From Ruminococcaceae bacterium UBA5579 (GTDB lineage Bacteria > Bacillota > Clostridia > Oscillospirales > Ruminococcaceae), in the NCBI GenBank assembly GCA_002425305.1, contig DILZ01000058.1:341-9178 (forward strand): a stretch of DNA of 8,838 nucleotides. The letters run 5' to 3'. The translations under genes and the position numbers were made by a program. The notes under the pieces are model-generated. The model was not told the origin of the DNA, did not search any database, and saw nothing but the letters and a program-made list of their open reading frames with translations. The stretch's first letter is position 1; the number at the start of each line of letters is the position of its first letter. Shown piece after piece: positions 1 to 7,209 of this stretch.

Positions 1-686
1 AATTGAAAAGATTAGGCACTAAAAAGAGAACGTGAAAGTTATCTGATTAGGAGAACTGATAATCCGAAAAGTGGAATGAGGGAATAACGCCCCGAAACGC
101 TTTCCCTGATACTCCGATTGGCAAGGTTGAGAAATTGGCTTTGTCAAAAGCTCGGTGAAGTCGGCTGAGAGATACCGTAATTTGCGAAAGCAAAACGAAA
201 GCTGTTCAGAGGTGAATGGTGTATCCTATAGGTCGGGGGTCTATAAAATGTATATGGTGAGAATGACGGAAACGTCTGACAAATCTGCGAATGTACGGGT
301 CTAAATTTGCTGTGCATAGAAATGTGTATACCGCTTTATTGTGGTGGCAGTGAGGTAAAGTAAAATTTTACGTTATGAAATACCTTGCAATGTTAAAGGC
401 ATTGCCAAGCTGTCAGGCTCAGAGCAGACGCCTAAGTGCATATGCAAAGATAGGATTATCGGAACGTGGCAGCCTACAATACGCTTTAGCGGTACGGGCG
501 AAGAACAATAAGCCGTTTTAATTGTGGGCAAAGTAGTGGCATTACCGTTGATGTTTTCTGTAATAGAGAACGGAGGAACAGCCACAAGTCAATATTGCAA
601 AAGTAATCATAGGTATTAAAACTCATAGTTTCGAGTACGACTAGGATTTTATCCGAGAAAAACAAACCCGAAAGGGGGCGTTGCCT
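1..686 (+). ncRNA. Group II intron ribozyme, domains I-III and start of IV
   Basis: These 686 bases hold no convincing gene. They form the 5' ribozyme part of the intron, preceding the maturase ORF at a distance typical for such introns (roughly 550 to 700 bases). GAAA-type loop and receptor-like short motifs recur, such as GCGAAAGC around 184-191 and ACGAAAGC around 195-202, as in domain I of the lactococcal Ll.LtrB intron. The GAGTACGACTAGG stretch near 633-645 resembles the end of domain III and the entry to domain IV in that intron. Individual domain borders and the exon-binding sites were not resolved, and the 5' exon is not in the window. Confidence 0.8.
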
Positions 687-2543
687 ATGACAAAGCGCAA
701 GAAACTAAGACATTCGGAATATTACGACTTGCAGGGTTGCTTTGATGAATTATACGCTAAAAGCAAACAAGGTGATGTTTTCACAAATCTTATGGAGATC
801 ATTTCTTCTGAAGAAAATATAAGGCTTGCGTACAGAAACATTAAACGCAATTCAGGCAGTCATACAAGCGGTGTGGACAAGCTGAGTATAAAGGATATAG
901 AAAAGCTGTCCGCTGAAAAACTGGTTGAGATAATTCAGAGAAAACTAAAATTCTACAAGCCGAAAGCTGTAAGGCGGGTGGAAATTCCAAAGCCGAACGG
1001 TAAAACCAGACCTCTGGGAATACCGACTATCGTTGACCGATTGGTGCAGCAATGTATCTTACAGGTTTTAGAGCCGATTTGCGAGGCAAAATTCCACGAA
1101 CGCAGTAACGGTTTCAGACCGAACAGGTCAGCGGAACACGCATTAGCACAATGCTATAAGATGATACAGGTACAGAAATTGTATTTTGTTGTTGACGTTG
1201 ACATCAAGGGATTTTTCGATAACGTTAACCATTCAAAGCTGATACGCCAAATGTGGGCTTTGGGAATACGGGATAAGCAACTAATCTGCATAATCAAGGA
1301 AATGCTGAAAGCCCCCATTGTAATGCCCAACGGCAGTACGCAACATCCGACAAAAGGCACACCACAAGGAGGTATCCTATCGCCATTATTGGCGAATATC
1401 GTGCTTAATGAATTGGATTGGTGGATAAGCAGTCAATGGGAAACAATGCCGACACACAGCGAAATAAAGACAACAGAGGGCAAGAATGGCACTATGTGCC
1501 TTAGTAACGTATATAAAGCACTAAGAAAAAGTACGTTGAAAGAAATGCACATTGTAAGATATGCGGACGATTTTAAAATATTCTGTCGGAAACGGAGTGA
1601 CGCAGATAAGGTTTTCATTGCTGTCAAGCAATGGCTAAAAGACAGATTATCGCTGGAAATCAGCGGGGAAAAGTCCAAAGTTGTTAATCTCAAAAGGCAT
1701 TATTCTGAATTTTTAGGGTTTAAATTAAAGGCGGTTCGGAAAGGAGGGAAATTTGTTGTAAGGTCGCATATGTCCGATAAAGCAATCAAACGGGTAGCGG
1801 AAAAGTTGAAAGGACAGATTAAAGCTATTGAACATAGCGAGAACGTTATCAGTGAAAAGGAAGAAATAAACCAATACAATTTAATGGTCGCTGGTATACA
1901 CAACTATTATCAATATGCAACATTTGTAAATATTGATTGTATGTCAATTCAATTTCAGCTTAATACGGTACTTCGTAATCGACTGAAAGGCAGGCTCAAA
2001 AATCAAGGCACAGTAAGTCGGAAATATATTGCCCAAAGATACGGGAACAGCAAAATGATAAGATATATTGCTGATGAACCACTATGTCCGATTGGCTATG
2101 TGCGAACCAAGAACCCAATGTACAAGAAGAAAAAGGTATGCAAATATACGGCAGAGGGCAGAGAGGAAATCCACCGTAACCTTAAATTCGACGAAACGGT
2201 GATGACTGTTCTGCATATGCTCGCGAGAGAATATCTGCCGCACAGAAGTGTGGAATATATGGATAACAGGGTGTCGTTATATGCCGCCCAATACGGGAAA
2301 TGTGCCGTTACAGGCAAGGTATTGTGGATTGATGAAATCCATTGTCACCATAAAAAGCCGTTAAGTCAAGGCGGTACGGACGAATACAAAAATCTGATAA
2401 TTATCCATATAGACGTTCATAGACTGATACACGCGACTAAAACCGAAACAATACAAGCATATCTAAACAAGATTAAACCCAACAAATCTCAACTTAAAAA
2501 AATCAATAAACTCCGAGTGTTGGCGGGTAACACCGCTATTTAA
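687..2543 (+). CDS. ltrA: Group II intron-encoded reverse transcriptase/maturase with HNH endonuclease
   Basis: A multifunctional intron-encoded protein of 618 residues. It helps its own intron RNA fold and splice, cleaves the target DNA and reverse transcribes the intron (retrohoming). The RT domain is intact: PKPNGKTRPLGIP around residues 104-116, NGFRP around 142-146, DIKGFFD with catalytic D172, TPQGG at 225-229, and YADD at 292-295 with catalytic D294 and D295. The maturase (X) region follows, with HNYYQYA near 408-414. The C-terminal HNH domain keeps H554/H555, N569, H578 and H582, so bottom-strand cleavage should be possible. ATG at 687 is chosen because AAAGGGGGCG (671-680) sits at correct spacing; an in-frame TTG at 681 is too close to it. 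No frameshift or missing catalytic residue was seen, so the intron looks mobile. The ltrA symbol is used in the generic sense. Confidence 0.96.
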   Translation: MTKRKKLRHSEYYDLQGCFDELYAKSKQGDVFTNLMEIISSEENIRLAYRNIKRNSGSHTSGVDKLSIKDIEKLSAEKLVEIIQRKLKFYKPKAVRRVEIPKPNGKTRPLGIPTIVDRLVQQCILQVLEPICEAKFHERSNGFRPNRSAEHALAQCYKMIQVQKLYFVVDVDIKGFFDNVNHSKLIRQMWALGIRDKQLICIIKEMLKAPIVMPNGSTQHPTKGTPQGGILSPLLANIVLNELDWWISSQWETMPTHSEIKTTEGKNGTMCLSNVYKALRKSTLKEMHIVRYADDFKIFCRKRSDADKVFIAVKQWLKDRLSLEISGEKSKVVNLKRHYSEFLGFKLKAVRKGGKFVVRSHMSDKAIKRVAEKLKGQIKAIEHSENVISEKEEINQYNLMVAGIHNYYQYATFVNIDCMSIQFQLNTVLRNRLKGRLKNQGTVSRKYIAQRYGNSKMIRYIADEPLCPIGYVRTKNPMYKKKKVCKYTAEGREEIHRNLKFDETVMTVLHMLAREYLPHRSVEYMDNRVSLYAAQYGKCAVTGKVLWIDEIHCHHKKPLSQGGTDEYKNLIIIHIDVHRLIHATKTETIQAYLNKIKPNKSQLKKINKLRVLAGNTAI

Positions 2544-2600
2544 TGGTTTTGGTAACTTTGAAAGTAATACCAATCCGATGAAATTGTAATATTGATGGAA

Positions 2601-2632
2601 CGCCGTGTGCGGTGAAAGTCGCACGCACGGTG
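2601..2632 (+). ncRNA. Group II intron domain V hairpin
   Basis: The catalytic hairpin of the ribozyme. CGCCGTG (2601-2607) pairs with CACGGTG (2626-2632). TGCG (2608-2611) pairs with CGCA (2620-2623). The tip is a GAAA tetraloop (2614-2617) closed by two G-T wobbles, with a two-base bulge (CG, 2624-2625) on the 3' side. This is the conserved domain V architecture. The catalytic triad position reads CGC (2601-2603), with the conserved G-T wobble at 2602/2631, instead of the more common AGC. Confidence 0.92.
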
Positions 2633-2635
2633 TGG

Positions 2636-2682
2636 AACGGGGGAAAAGGCGGAGATAACATCAAAGCTTTACCTATCGTTAT
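2636..2682 (+). ncRNA. Group II intron domain VI and 3' splice site
   Basis: The branch-point helix. AACGG (2636-2640) pairs with TCGTT (2676-2680), GGG (2641-2643) with CCT (2672-2674), and AAA (2644-2646) with TTT (2668-2670). A2675 is left bulged between the first two helices, and A2671 is a second bulge. With A2675 as branch point, the intron ends at about 2682 (...GTTAT), and the 3' exon starts CGACGGAG. The pairing was worked out by eye, and the exact splice site could be off by a few bases. Confidence 0.7.
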
Positions 2683-2735
2683 CGACGGAGAAATTCGAGG
2701 ACGCGGACGGAGAAAGGTGGATTTTAAATGGCTGA
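2683..2735 (+). CDS. Probable 3' exon: last codons of the gene interrupted by the intron (partial)
   Basis: Right after the predicted intron end, one frame reads 16 codons (TEKFEDADGERWILNG, from 2685) to a TGA at 2733-2735. This stop overlaps the next gene's ATG (2728) by 8 bases (ATGGCTGA). The gene pair at 6025-6032 has the same 8-base overlap (ATGCTTGA), and several other pairs in this operon overlap too, which favours this frame. A second frame is open to 2749 (ending in KWLINLS) and cannot be excluded; the third stops at 2727. The upstream part of the gene is outside the window, so its product is unknown. Confidence 0.4.
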
Positions 2736-3495
2736 TAAACTTATCTTAAACGCTGATTTGAACTACGAAACGGCGTTATTAGACGCTCTGAAAAACCGCA
2801 TGGACAGCTGCATTGACGGCTGGCTTGAACACTTCAAAAATGAGAACAAATTCGACATTCCGCTGACAGACCTTGTTGACGAAGTTGATTTCGGTGCAAT
2901 GTTTGTGGATTATGCTTCCGAGAGGCTTAGCAGGGATTCAACGATTGAAAGCTGTGAGATGACTTCTAATTTTCTTGAAATAACCAAGCGCGAGTTGGTC
3001 GAAACAAGGTTGTACTGCCCTTTGAAATTCCAAATGGATGTTGACGACGATGACGATATGTATCCGATTGACGTTGATTCCGCGAATTATATCGATTACG
3101 ATTACGAAATAAACGAACATATCCGTGAGGATATAAACTTCGATGAGAACGCCGTGGAGCGCGGTCTGGCGGCATATTTTCACGACGAAAATCTTGATCG
3201 AAAGGTGCATTCCGCCGTGCCGAGAGTCGAAACCCGAAACGGCGATATTTACGGCGTTATTACCGTAAAATCCTACGGTGAATTGGACAAATCCGAACTG
3301 ATCGACTTGACAAACGAGCTTACCGGGCAGCTCGCGGACGGCTGGGGTGAGGGCTTCGAGCAGCGCGGAATAAGGCTTGACGGCGACGAAGTGTTCGTCT
3401 CTTTCTGGAACGGTGACGACGATTATTTCCTCAAGCCCAAAAGCGAAGTTTTCCCCGAACAGGAAATAAATCAGACAATGGGAGGTATATCTTGA
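2728..3495 (+). CDS. Acidic ICE-associated protein with DGWGEGFEQ motif, function unknown
   Basis: A 255-residue soluble protein with no signal peptide or membrane segment. The middle (residues 104-140) is strikingly acidic: 16 Asp/Glu against one Arg, including D106-D110 and alternating Tyr/Asp. The C-terminal part (about 165-236) appears to be a compact domain with GQLADGWGEGFEQ (200-212) followed by VFVSFWN (222-228). I recall closely similar motifs in unannotated proteins of Firmicute ICEs, but cannot assign a function. The start is supported by AAAGGTGG (2713-2720), 7 bases before the ATG; an in-frame TAA lies immediately before it. Its stop overlaps the ATPase start (TTGA). The acidic stretch could mimic nucleic acid or bind a basic partner, but this is speculation. 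Confidence 0.85.
   Translation: MADKLILNADLNYETALLDALKNRMDSCIDGWLEHFKNENKFDIPLTDLVDEVDFGAMFVDYASERLSRDSTIESCEMTSNFLEITKRELVETRLYCPLKFQMDVDDDDDMYPIDVDSANYIDYDYEINEHIREDINFDENAVERGLAAYFHDENLDRKVHSAVPRVETRNGDIYGVITVKSYGELDKSELIDLTNELTGQLADGWGEGFEQRGIRLDGDEVFVSFWNGDDDYFLKPKSEVFPEQEINQTMGGIS
3480..3494 (+). promoter_or_regulatory. Strong ribosome binding site with TTG start in a TTGA overlap
   Basis: GGGAGGT (3480-3486) lies 5 bases before TTG (3492-3494). That TTG shares three of its bases with the TGA (3493-3495) that ends the preceding gene. No ATG competes nearby. The near-perfect Shine-Dalgarno sequence and the overlap suggest that translation of the ATPase is coupled to the upstream gene. 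Confidence 0.8.
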
Positions 3496-5318
3496 AGAAA
3501 AAAATAACAACCGTGGAAAGAGATTTCGCGACCAAACCGCAGAAGAATTTCCTGGATATGATAGCGCCGTCCGTGATCAAATTTTTCACGGACTATTTTA
3601 TTTGCGGGAACACCTTTCGCTGCGTATGGGCATTACGGGAATATCCGACCTCGACAAGCGAACAGGCGATTCTCCGCTATCTTGGAGAGAAAGACGGCGT
3701 TACGCTCCGTATCTATACTCGCCATGTCACAGCCGCCGAGGAAAAGCGGATCATCGCTAACGCCGCCAACAAGAACCGTATGCAGCGCAATTCTACCAAC
3801 GACTTACAGCAGACTGTCGCCGCCGAAAGCAATTTGCAGGACGTAGCGCAGCTTGCCGCGGATATGCATCGCAACCGTGAACCGCTGCTCCATGTCGCGG
3901 TGTTTCTTGAAATGATATCCGACAGTCTCGACAATCTGCGCATTTTGCAGACCGAGGTACAGACGGAGCTGGTGCGCTCCAAGCTGAATGTTGACCGCCT
4001 TATGCTCCGCCAACAGCACGGCTTTATGAGCGTAATGCCGTCCGGTCGCAATATGTTTCGGGAGCAGTTTGAGCGCGTTATCCCCGCAAGCAGCACCGCG
4101 AACCTTTATCCCTTTTCATTTTCCGGCAAGACCGATGAGAACGGCTTCTACCTCGGGCGGGATAAGTTCGGAAGCAATATTATTGTGGATTTTGATAAAC
4201 GCGCCGAGGATAAAACGAACGCCAACACGCTTATTTTGGGCAACAGCGGACAAGGCAAATCCTATCTGCTCAAGCTGATACTGACCAATCTGCGCGAAAG
4301 CGGAAAAAACATAATCTGCCTTGATCCCGAAATGGAGCATGTAGACTTGACAAAAAATCTTGGTGGCTGTTTCATTGACCTTATGTCGGGCGAATACATC
4401 ATAAACGTCCTCGAGCCGAAGTCATGGGATGACGGCACAAACGATGACGAGGACGCTCCTCTCGCTTTCAAATCCAAGACCAAGCTGTCGCAGCACATCA
4501 GCTTTCTGCGCGACTTCTTCCGCAGCTACAAGGATTTCAGCGACCGCGAGATTGATACGATAGAGCTTTTATTAATCAAGCTATATGAGAAATACGGGAT
4601 ATCCGATGATACGGATTGGAGCAAGCTGAAACCTACCGACTACCCCATTCTCTCAGACTTTTATGAGCTGATCGAAGCGGAATACAAGGCATTCAATCCG
4701 AAAGAGAAAAGCCTCTATACCGCCGAGAATTTGCAGAATATCTGCCTCGGACTGCATTCCATATGCAAGGGCGCGGAGAGTCAATTCTTCAACGGTCATA
4801 CGAATATAACGGATAATAATTTCGTGACATTCGGCGTGAAAGGATTGCTTCAGGCAAGCAAAAATATCCGCAATGCTCTCCTGTTCAATGTGCTGGCGTA
4901 TATGTCCGAGCAGCTTTTGAGCAGAGGAAATACGGTCGCGAGCATCGATGAGTTTTATTTGTTTTTGACCAACTTGACCGCTGTGGAGTATATCCGAAAC
5001 TTCATGAAACGCGTCCGCAAAAAGGAGTCTGCCGTTATTTTGGCGAGTCAGAATATCGAGGACTTCCTCGTCGAGAATGTCCGCGAGCTGACAAAGCCGC
5101 TGTTCTCGATTCCGACGCATATTTTCTTGTTCTATCCCGGAACCATTGAAAAAGGAACGTATATGGATACGCTTCAGGTGGAGGCTTCGGAATATGGGCT
5201 GATACAGTTTTCACAGCGCGGAGTTTGTCTTTATAAATGCGGCAACGAACGCTACTGCCTGTGCGTGAAAGCGCCCGATCACAAGGCAGCGCTGTTCGGT
5301 TCGGCGGGAGGTAGATGA
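3492..5318 (+). CDS. VirB4-like conjugal transfer ATPase, CD1110 family
   Basis: The energising ATPase of the ICE's type IV secretion (conjugation) machine, 608 residues, expected at the cytoplasmic face of the membrane. The N-terminal third (about 1-200) has the family's FLDMIAPSVIKF (20-31) and NREPLLH regions. The P-loop follows: GNSGQGKS at 250-257 (Walker A, K256), then CLDPEMEH after the next strand. The Walker B motif is in ASIDEFY (D486/E487), and the ASQN loop (Q520) corresponds to the usual sensor position. I recognise the overall sequence as the CD1110-type VirB4 ATPase of C. difficile-like conjugative transposons. It begins with TTG. The next gene starts one base after its stop. 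All motifs are intact, so it should be active. Confidence 0.96.
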   Translation: MKKKITTVERDFATKPQKNFLDMIAPSVIKFFTDYFICGNTFRCVWALREYPTSTSEQAILRYLGEKDGVTLRIYTRHVTAAEEKRIIANAANKNRMQRNSTNDLQQTVAAESNLQDVAQLAADMHRNREPLLHVAVFLEMISDSLDNLRILQTEVQTELVRSKLNVDRLMLRQQHGFMSVMPSGRNMFREQFERVIPASSTANLYPFSFSGKTDENGFYLGRDKFGSNIIVDFDKRAEDKTNANTLILGNSGQGKSYLLKLILTNLRESGKNIICLDPEMEHVDLTKNLGGCFIDLMSGEYIINVLEPKSWDDGTNDDEDAPLAFKSKTKLSQHISFLRDFFRSYKDFSDREIDTIELLLIKLYEKYGISDDTDWSKLKPTDYPILSDFYELIEAEYKAFNPKEKSLYTAENLQNICLGLHSICKGAESQFFNGHTNITDNNFVTFGVKGLLQASKNIRNALLFNVLAYMSEQLLSRGNTVASIDEFYLFLTNLTAVEYIRNFMKRVRKKESAVILASQNIEDFLVENVRELTKPLFSIPTHIFLFYPGTIEKGTYMDTLQVEASEYGLIQFSQRGVCLYKCGNERYCLCVKAPDHKAALFGSAGGR

Positions 5319-5319
5319 T

Positions 5320-5856
5320 ATGGCAGTATCCCCCGCGGTAATAAAGGCGATCGTCACGGCGGCAACCGATAAGCGCACCTGGAAAACGCTCGCAATATTG
5401 CTTGCGGCAATTTTTATGCCGCTGATCCTGCTTATAGTGTTGATTGCGGGAATGGTTTCGGGAGTGGAATCCGCAAACAACAATCTGCTTGATTACAGTT
5501 TTGCGGGAGCGGAAATTCCCGCGGAATTCACCGATGAGCAGCGCGAGGTGATTGAGGATATGCGTGAATGGCTCGGTGAGCTGAACGATATTATTTCCGA
5601 AAAAGAAAATGACGAGGAATGCAGCCTTGACGGAGATATGGTCAGGGCTGCGTTTTATTGTCTGAATTTCGGTGGAGAGCTCGGTGAGAATTTTGACTTC
5701 GGACAGTTCTGCGAATGCTTTGACGGGCTGTCGTTAGAGCAGCTTGAAACGGCTTTGCAGAATGTTTCGGATGATTTTCCTAAGTATGAGATCACAGGCA
5801 ATATAGCCTATTCGATCCAAAGGGTATATGAATATCTGAACAGGGAGGCAGCATGA
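5320..5856 (+). CDS. Short CD1108-like mobile element membrane protein, hydrolase part absent
   Basis: A 178-residue protein with one hydrophobic segment (about 24-47) after a short basic N-terminus, then an acidic soluble part with four cysteines (101, 114, 131, 133). The start MAVSPAVIKA with TDKRTWK and the region after the membrane segment resemble the N-terminal part of CD1108-family proteins, which follow the CD1110 ATPase in clostridial ICEs. As I recall that family, members are several hundred residues long and carry lysozyme-like or NlpC/P60 domains to open the wall for conjugation. Here the ORF stops at 178 residues and no hydrolase domain follows. GGGAGGT (5306-5312) is 7 bases before the ATG. 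Likely topology: N-terminus inside, soluble part outside. The family link is from memory and is less certain than the gene itself. Confidence 0.85.
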   Translation: MAVSPAVIKAIVTAATDKRTWKTLAILLAAIFMPLILLIVLIAGMVSGVESANNNLLDYSFAGAEIPAEFTDEQREVIEDMREWLGELNDIISEKENDEECSLDGDMVRAAFYCLNFGGELGENFDFGQFCECFDGLSLEQLETALQNVSDDFPKYEITGNIAYSIQRVYEYLNREAA

Positions 5857-6032
5857 CAGAAAAAATTGAATATGACAACAGAATATATGTTGGCGCGACC
5901 ACGGAGGACTGCAAGGTGATCCACCTTGCGCTCTCCGAGGGCAAAAGGCTGACGATAGACGGCGACGGACATATCTACGACGATACCGAACGTTGGATCG
6001 CGGACGGAAAGGAGCGAAAAAATAATGCTTGA
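5853..6032 (+). CDS. Small protein of unknown function, 59 residues
   Basis: A short ORF beginning MTEKIEYDNRIYVGATTED and ending DGKERKNNA. It is supported by AGGGAGG (5842-5848) just upstream, an ATGA overlap with the preceding stop, and an 8-base overlap of its own stop with the following ATG at 6025. Without it there would be a gap of about 170 bases in an otherwise gap-free operon. It has no membrane segment and contains alternating charged residues, with LTIDGDGHIYDD (33-44) likely forming a beta hairpin. I do not recognise a family. Confidence 0.75.
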   Translation: MTEKIEYDNRIYVGATTEDCKVIHLALSEGKRLTIDGDGHIYDDTERWIADGKERKNNA

Positions 6033-7209
6033 AATAGCAATAAACGAGCGCGATGTTGAGAGCGGCAAGACGGCGTATGTTATGCTGCCCGCAAATAAAA
6101 ATGAGGTTATCGATGCGATGGACAGGGCGAAGATCTTCGGAGAAACGTTCGTGTGCATTGAAAACTGCGATAAGTTTCCGGAGCTGAACGGTTTTGAATT
6201 CAGCGAAGAACCCACCGTTGACGAGCTGAATTTTCTGGCGAAACGGCTTGAGGAAATATCTGCGGACAAGGAAAATATAACTCCTGTCATCGCTTACCGC
6301 GCGCTTTTACGCAAGCCGTTGGACTCTGTAAAAGAGGCGATAAACCGCACATACGATCTCGAAACCGTGCCTGTATATCCATGCAAAAATGTGTACGCTT
6401 ACGGTGAGATCGTGCTGGAAAATGAAATGCTTGAAGAACTGAAAGATGTACCCGACGAGGTGTACGAACTGCTCGACCCCGACAAGGCAGGGCGTGCTAT
6501 GATGGAACGCGAGGGCGGCGTTTTTATCAATGGATATTACGCGGTCGCGGATTCCTATGAACCCGCTCTCGTATATGACGAAGAGCTTCCCGAGCCGCAG
6601 GAGGATTGGGTTTTCAGTCTTGAAGTTGCGGGCATTCCCGAAAGAGCGGAGGACTTCCATAAAATGAAAACGGAAATATTAACGCTCCCCGCCGATGAGG
6701 ACTATATGCAGGACATCGCCGAGGCGCTCGGCGAAAGGCATATTGACGAGTGCAACATTATGAAATTCGAGTCGGTGATACCGCATATAAATGATTCGGC
6801 GATTAAAAGTGCAGAGGACATTTACTTGCTGAATGAGATCGCTTGGAAATTTTCCGAATTATCCCGCGAGGACGCGGTAAAATTCAAGGCGGTTCTCCAA
6901 AACGAGAATTGTGGAAACCTTAATAAAGTCGAGAACGTGCTGGAAATTCTCGATGGTTACGATTTCGATATGTCGATAACGGACGCTTCGGATTTCGGAA
7001 AAAAGTATTTGTCAAGGCTTATGCCGACCGCCTTTGACAGATCGCTCTTGGACGGCATTAACGCCGCGGATTTTGCGGGAAATGTTCTCCGCACAAACGG
7101 CGGTATGCTGACATCATACGGCGCGGTTTCGAGATACGGCGGTCACCTTTATTCGATGATAGAAGCTCCCGTGCAGGACGAAACGCAGTCGCCGGAGATG
7201 TCGTTATGA
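6025..7209 (+). CDS. ArdA-like ICE protein with two tandem repeat units
   Basis: A 394-residue acidic cytoplasmic protein that resembles proteins often annotated as ArdA-like antirestriction proteins in Firmicute ICEs. ArdA proteins mimic DNA and block type I restriction, protecting incoming ICE DNA; whether this protein does so is inference. It is clearly built of two related units of about 155 residues. LPANKNEVIDAM (21-32) matches LPADEDYMQDIA (221-232). ELNFLAKRLEEIS (67-79) matches LLNEIAWKFSELS (268-280). YRALLRK (91-97) matches FKAVLQN (287-293). DKAGRAMMEREGGVF (153-167) matches ADFAGNVLRTNGGML (348-362). AAAGGAG (6008-6014) lies 10 bases before the ATG. The start overlaps the preceding gene by 8 bases, and the stop overlaps the next ATG (ATGA). 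Confidence 0.88.
   Translation: MLEIAINERDVESGKTAYVMLPANKNEVIDAMDRAKIFGETFVCIENCDKFPELNGFEFSEEPTVDELNFLAKRLEEISADKENITPVIAYRALLRKPLDSVKEAINRTYDLETVPVYPCKNVYAYGEIVLENEMLEELKDVPDEVYELLDPDKAGRAMMEREGGVFINGYYAVADSYEPALVYDEELPEPQEDWVFSLEVAGIPERAEDFHKMKTEILTLPADEDYMQDIAEALGERHIDECNIMKFESVIPHINDSAIKSAEDIYLLNEIAWKFSELSREDAVKFKAVLQNENCGNLNKVENVLEILDGYDFDMSITDASDFGKKYLSRLMPTAFDRSLLDGINAADFAGNVLRTNGGMLTSYGAVSRYGGHLYSMIEAPVQDETQSPEMSL

Larger units (their letters stand above)
1..2682 (+). mobile_element. Group II intron with reverse transcriptase/maturase ORF, 5' end outside window
   Basis: A retrotransposing self-splicing intron. The sequence shows a long non-coding 5' segment, a complete RT-maturase-HNH protein, and after the stop codon a recognisable domain V hairpin (2601-2632) and domain VI helix (2636-2680). 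The 3' end is placed at about 2682 because this gives the terminal AT (consensus AY) and puts a bulged adenosine (2675) 8 bases from the end, the usual branch-point distance. No canonical GTGYG start is visible in the first 100 bases, so the intron probably begins shortly upstream of base 1. It lies in sense orientation within an apparent ICE transfer operon, so splicing would be needed for the interrupted transcript. Class assignment (chloroplast-like, IIB type, HNH-bearing) is an inference from the protein and domain V. Confidence 0.93.

Noticed and set aside
32..38. GTGAAAG as the 5' end of the intron
   Set aside because: It departs from the GTGYG consensus. The bases before it look like continuing domain I sequence, so the boundary is more likely upstream of the window.
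308..330. TTGCTG and TGTATA read as a promoter for the maturase gene
   Set aside because: A weak match to the consensus inside ribozyme sequence that is constrained by RNA structure; no independent support.
373..585. 70-codon minus-strand open frame in the intron 5' region
   Set aside because: This stretch is structured ribozyme RNA; the frame has no start signal or family resemblance.
2601..2632. Strong GC-rich hairpin read as a terminator
   Set aside because: It is not followed by a T-run and matches the domain V architecture of a group II intron.
2938..3510. 190-codon open frame on the minus strand
   Set aside because: It lies antisense to the 2728-3495 gene and the ATPase start and has no convincing ribosome site. 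Its protein lacks any recognisable motif. The overlapped + strand gene has good start signals and operon fit.
4653..5120. 155-codon open frame on the minus strand
   Set aside because: Entirely antisense to the conserved Walker B region of the VirB4-like ATPase; a shadow of its codon bias.
5808..6290. 160-codon open frame on the minus strand
   Set aside because: Antisense to three tightly coupled + strand genes and Ser/Phe-rich without motifs.
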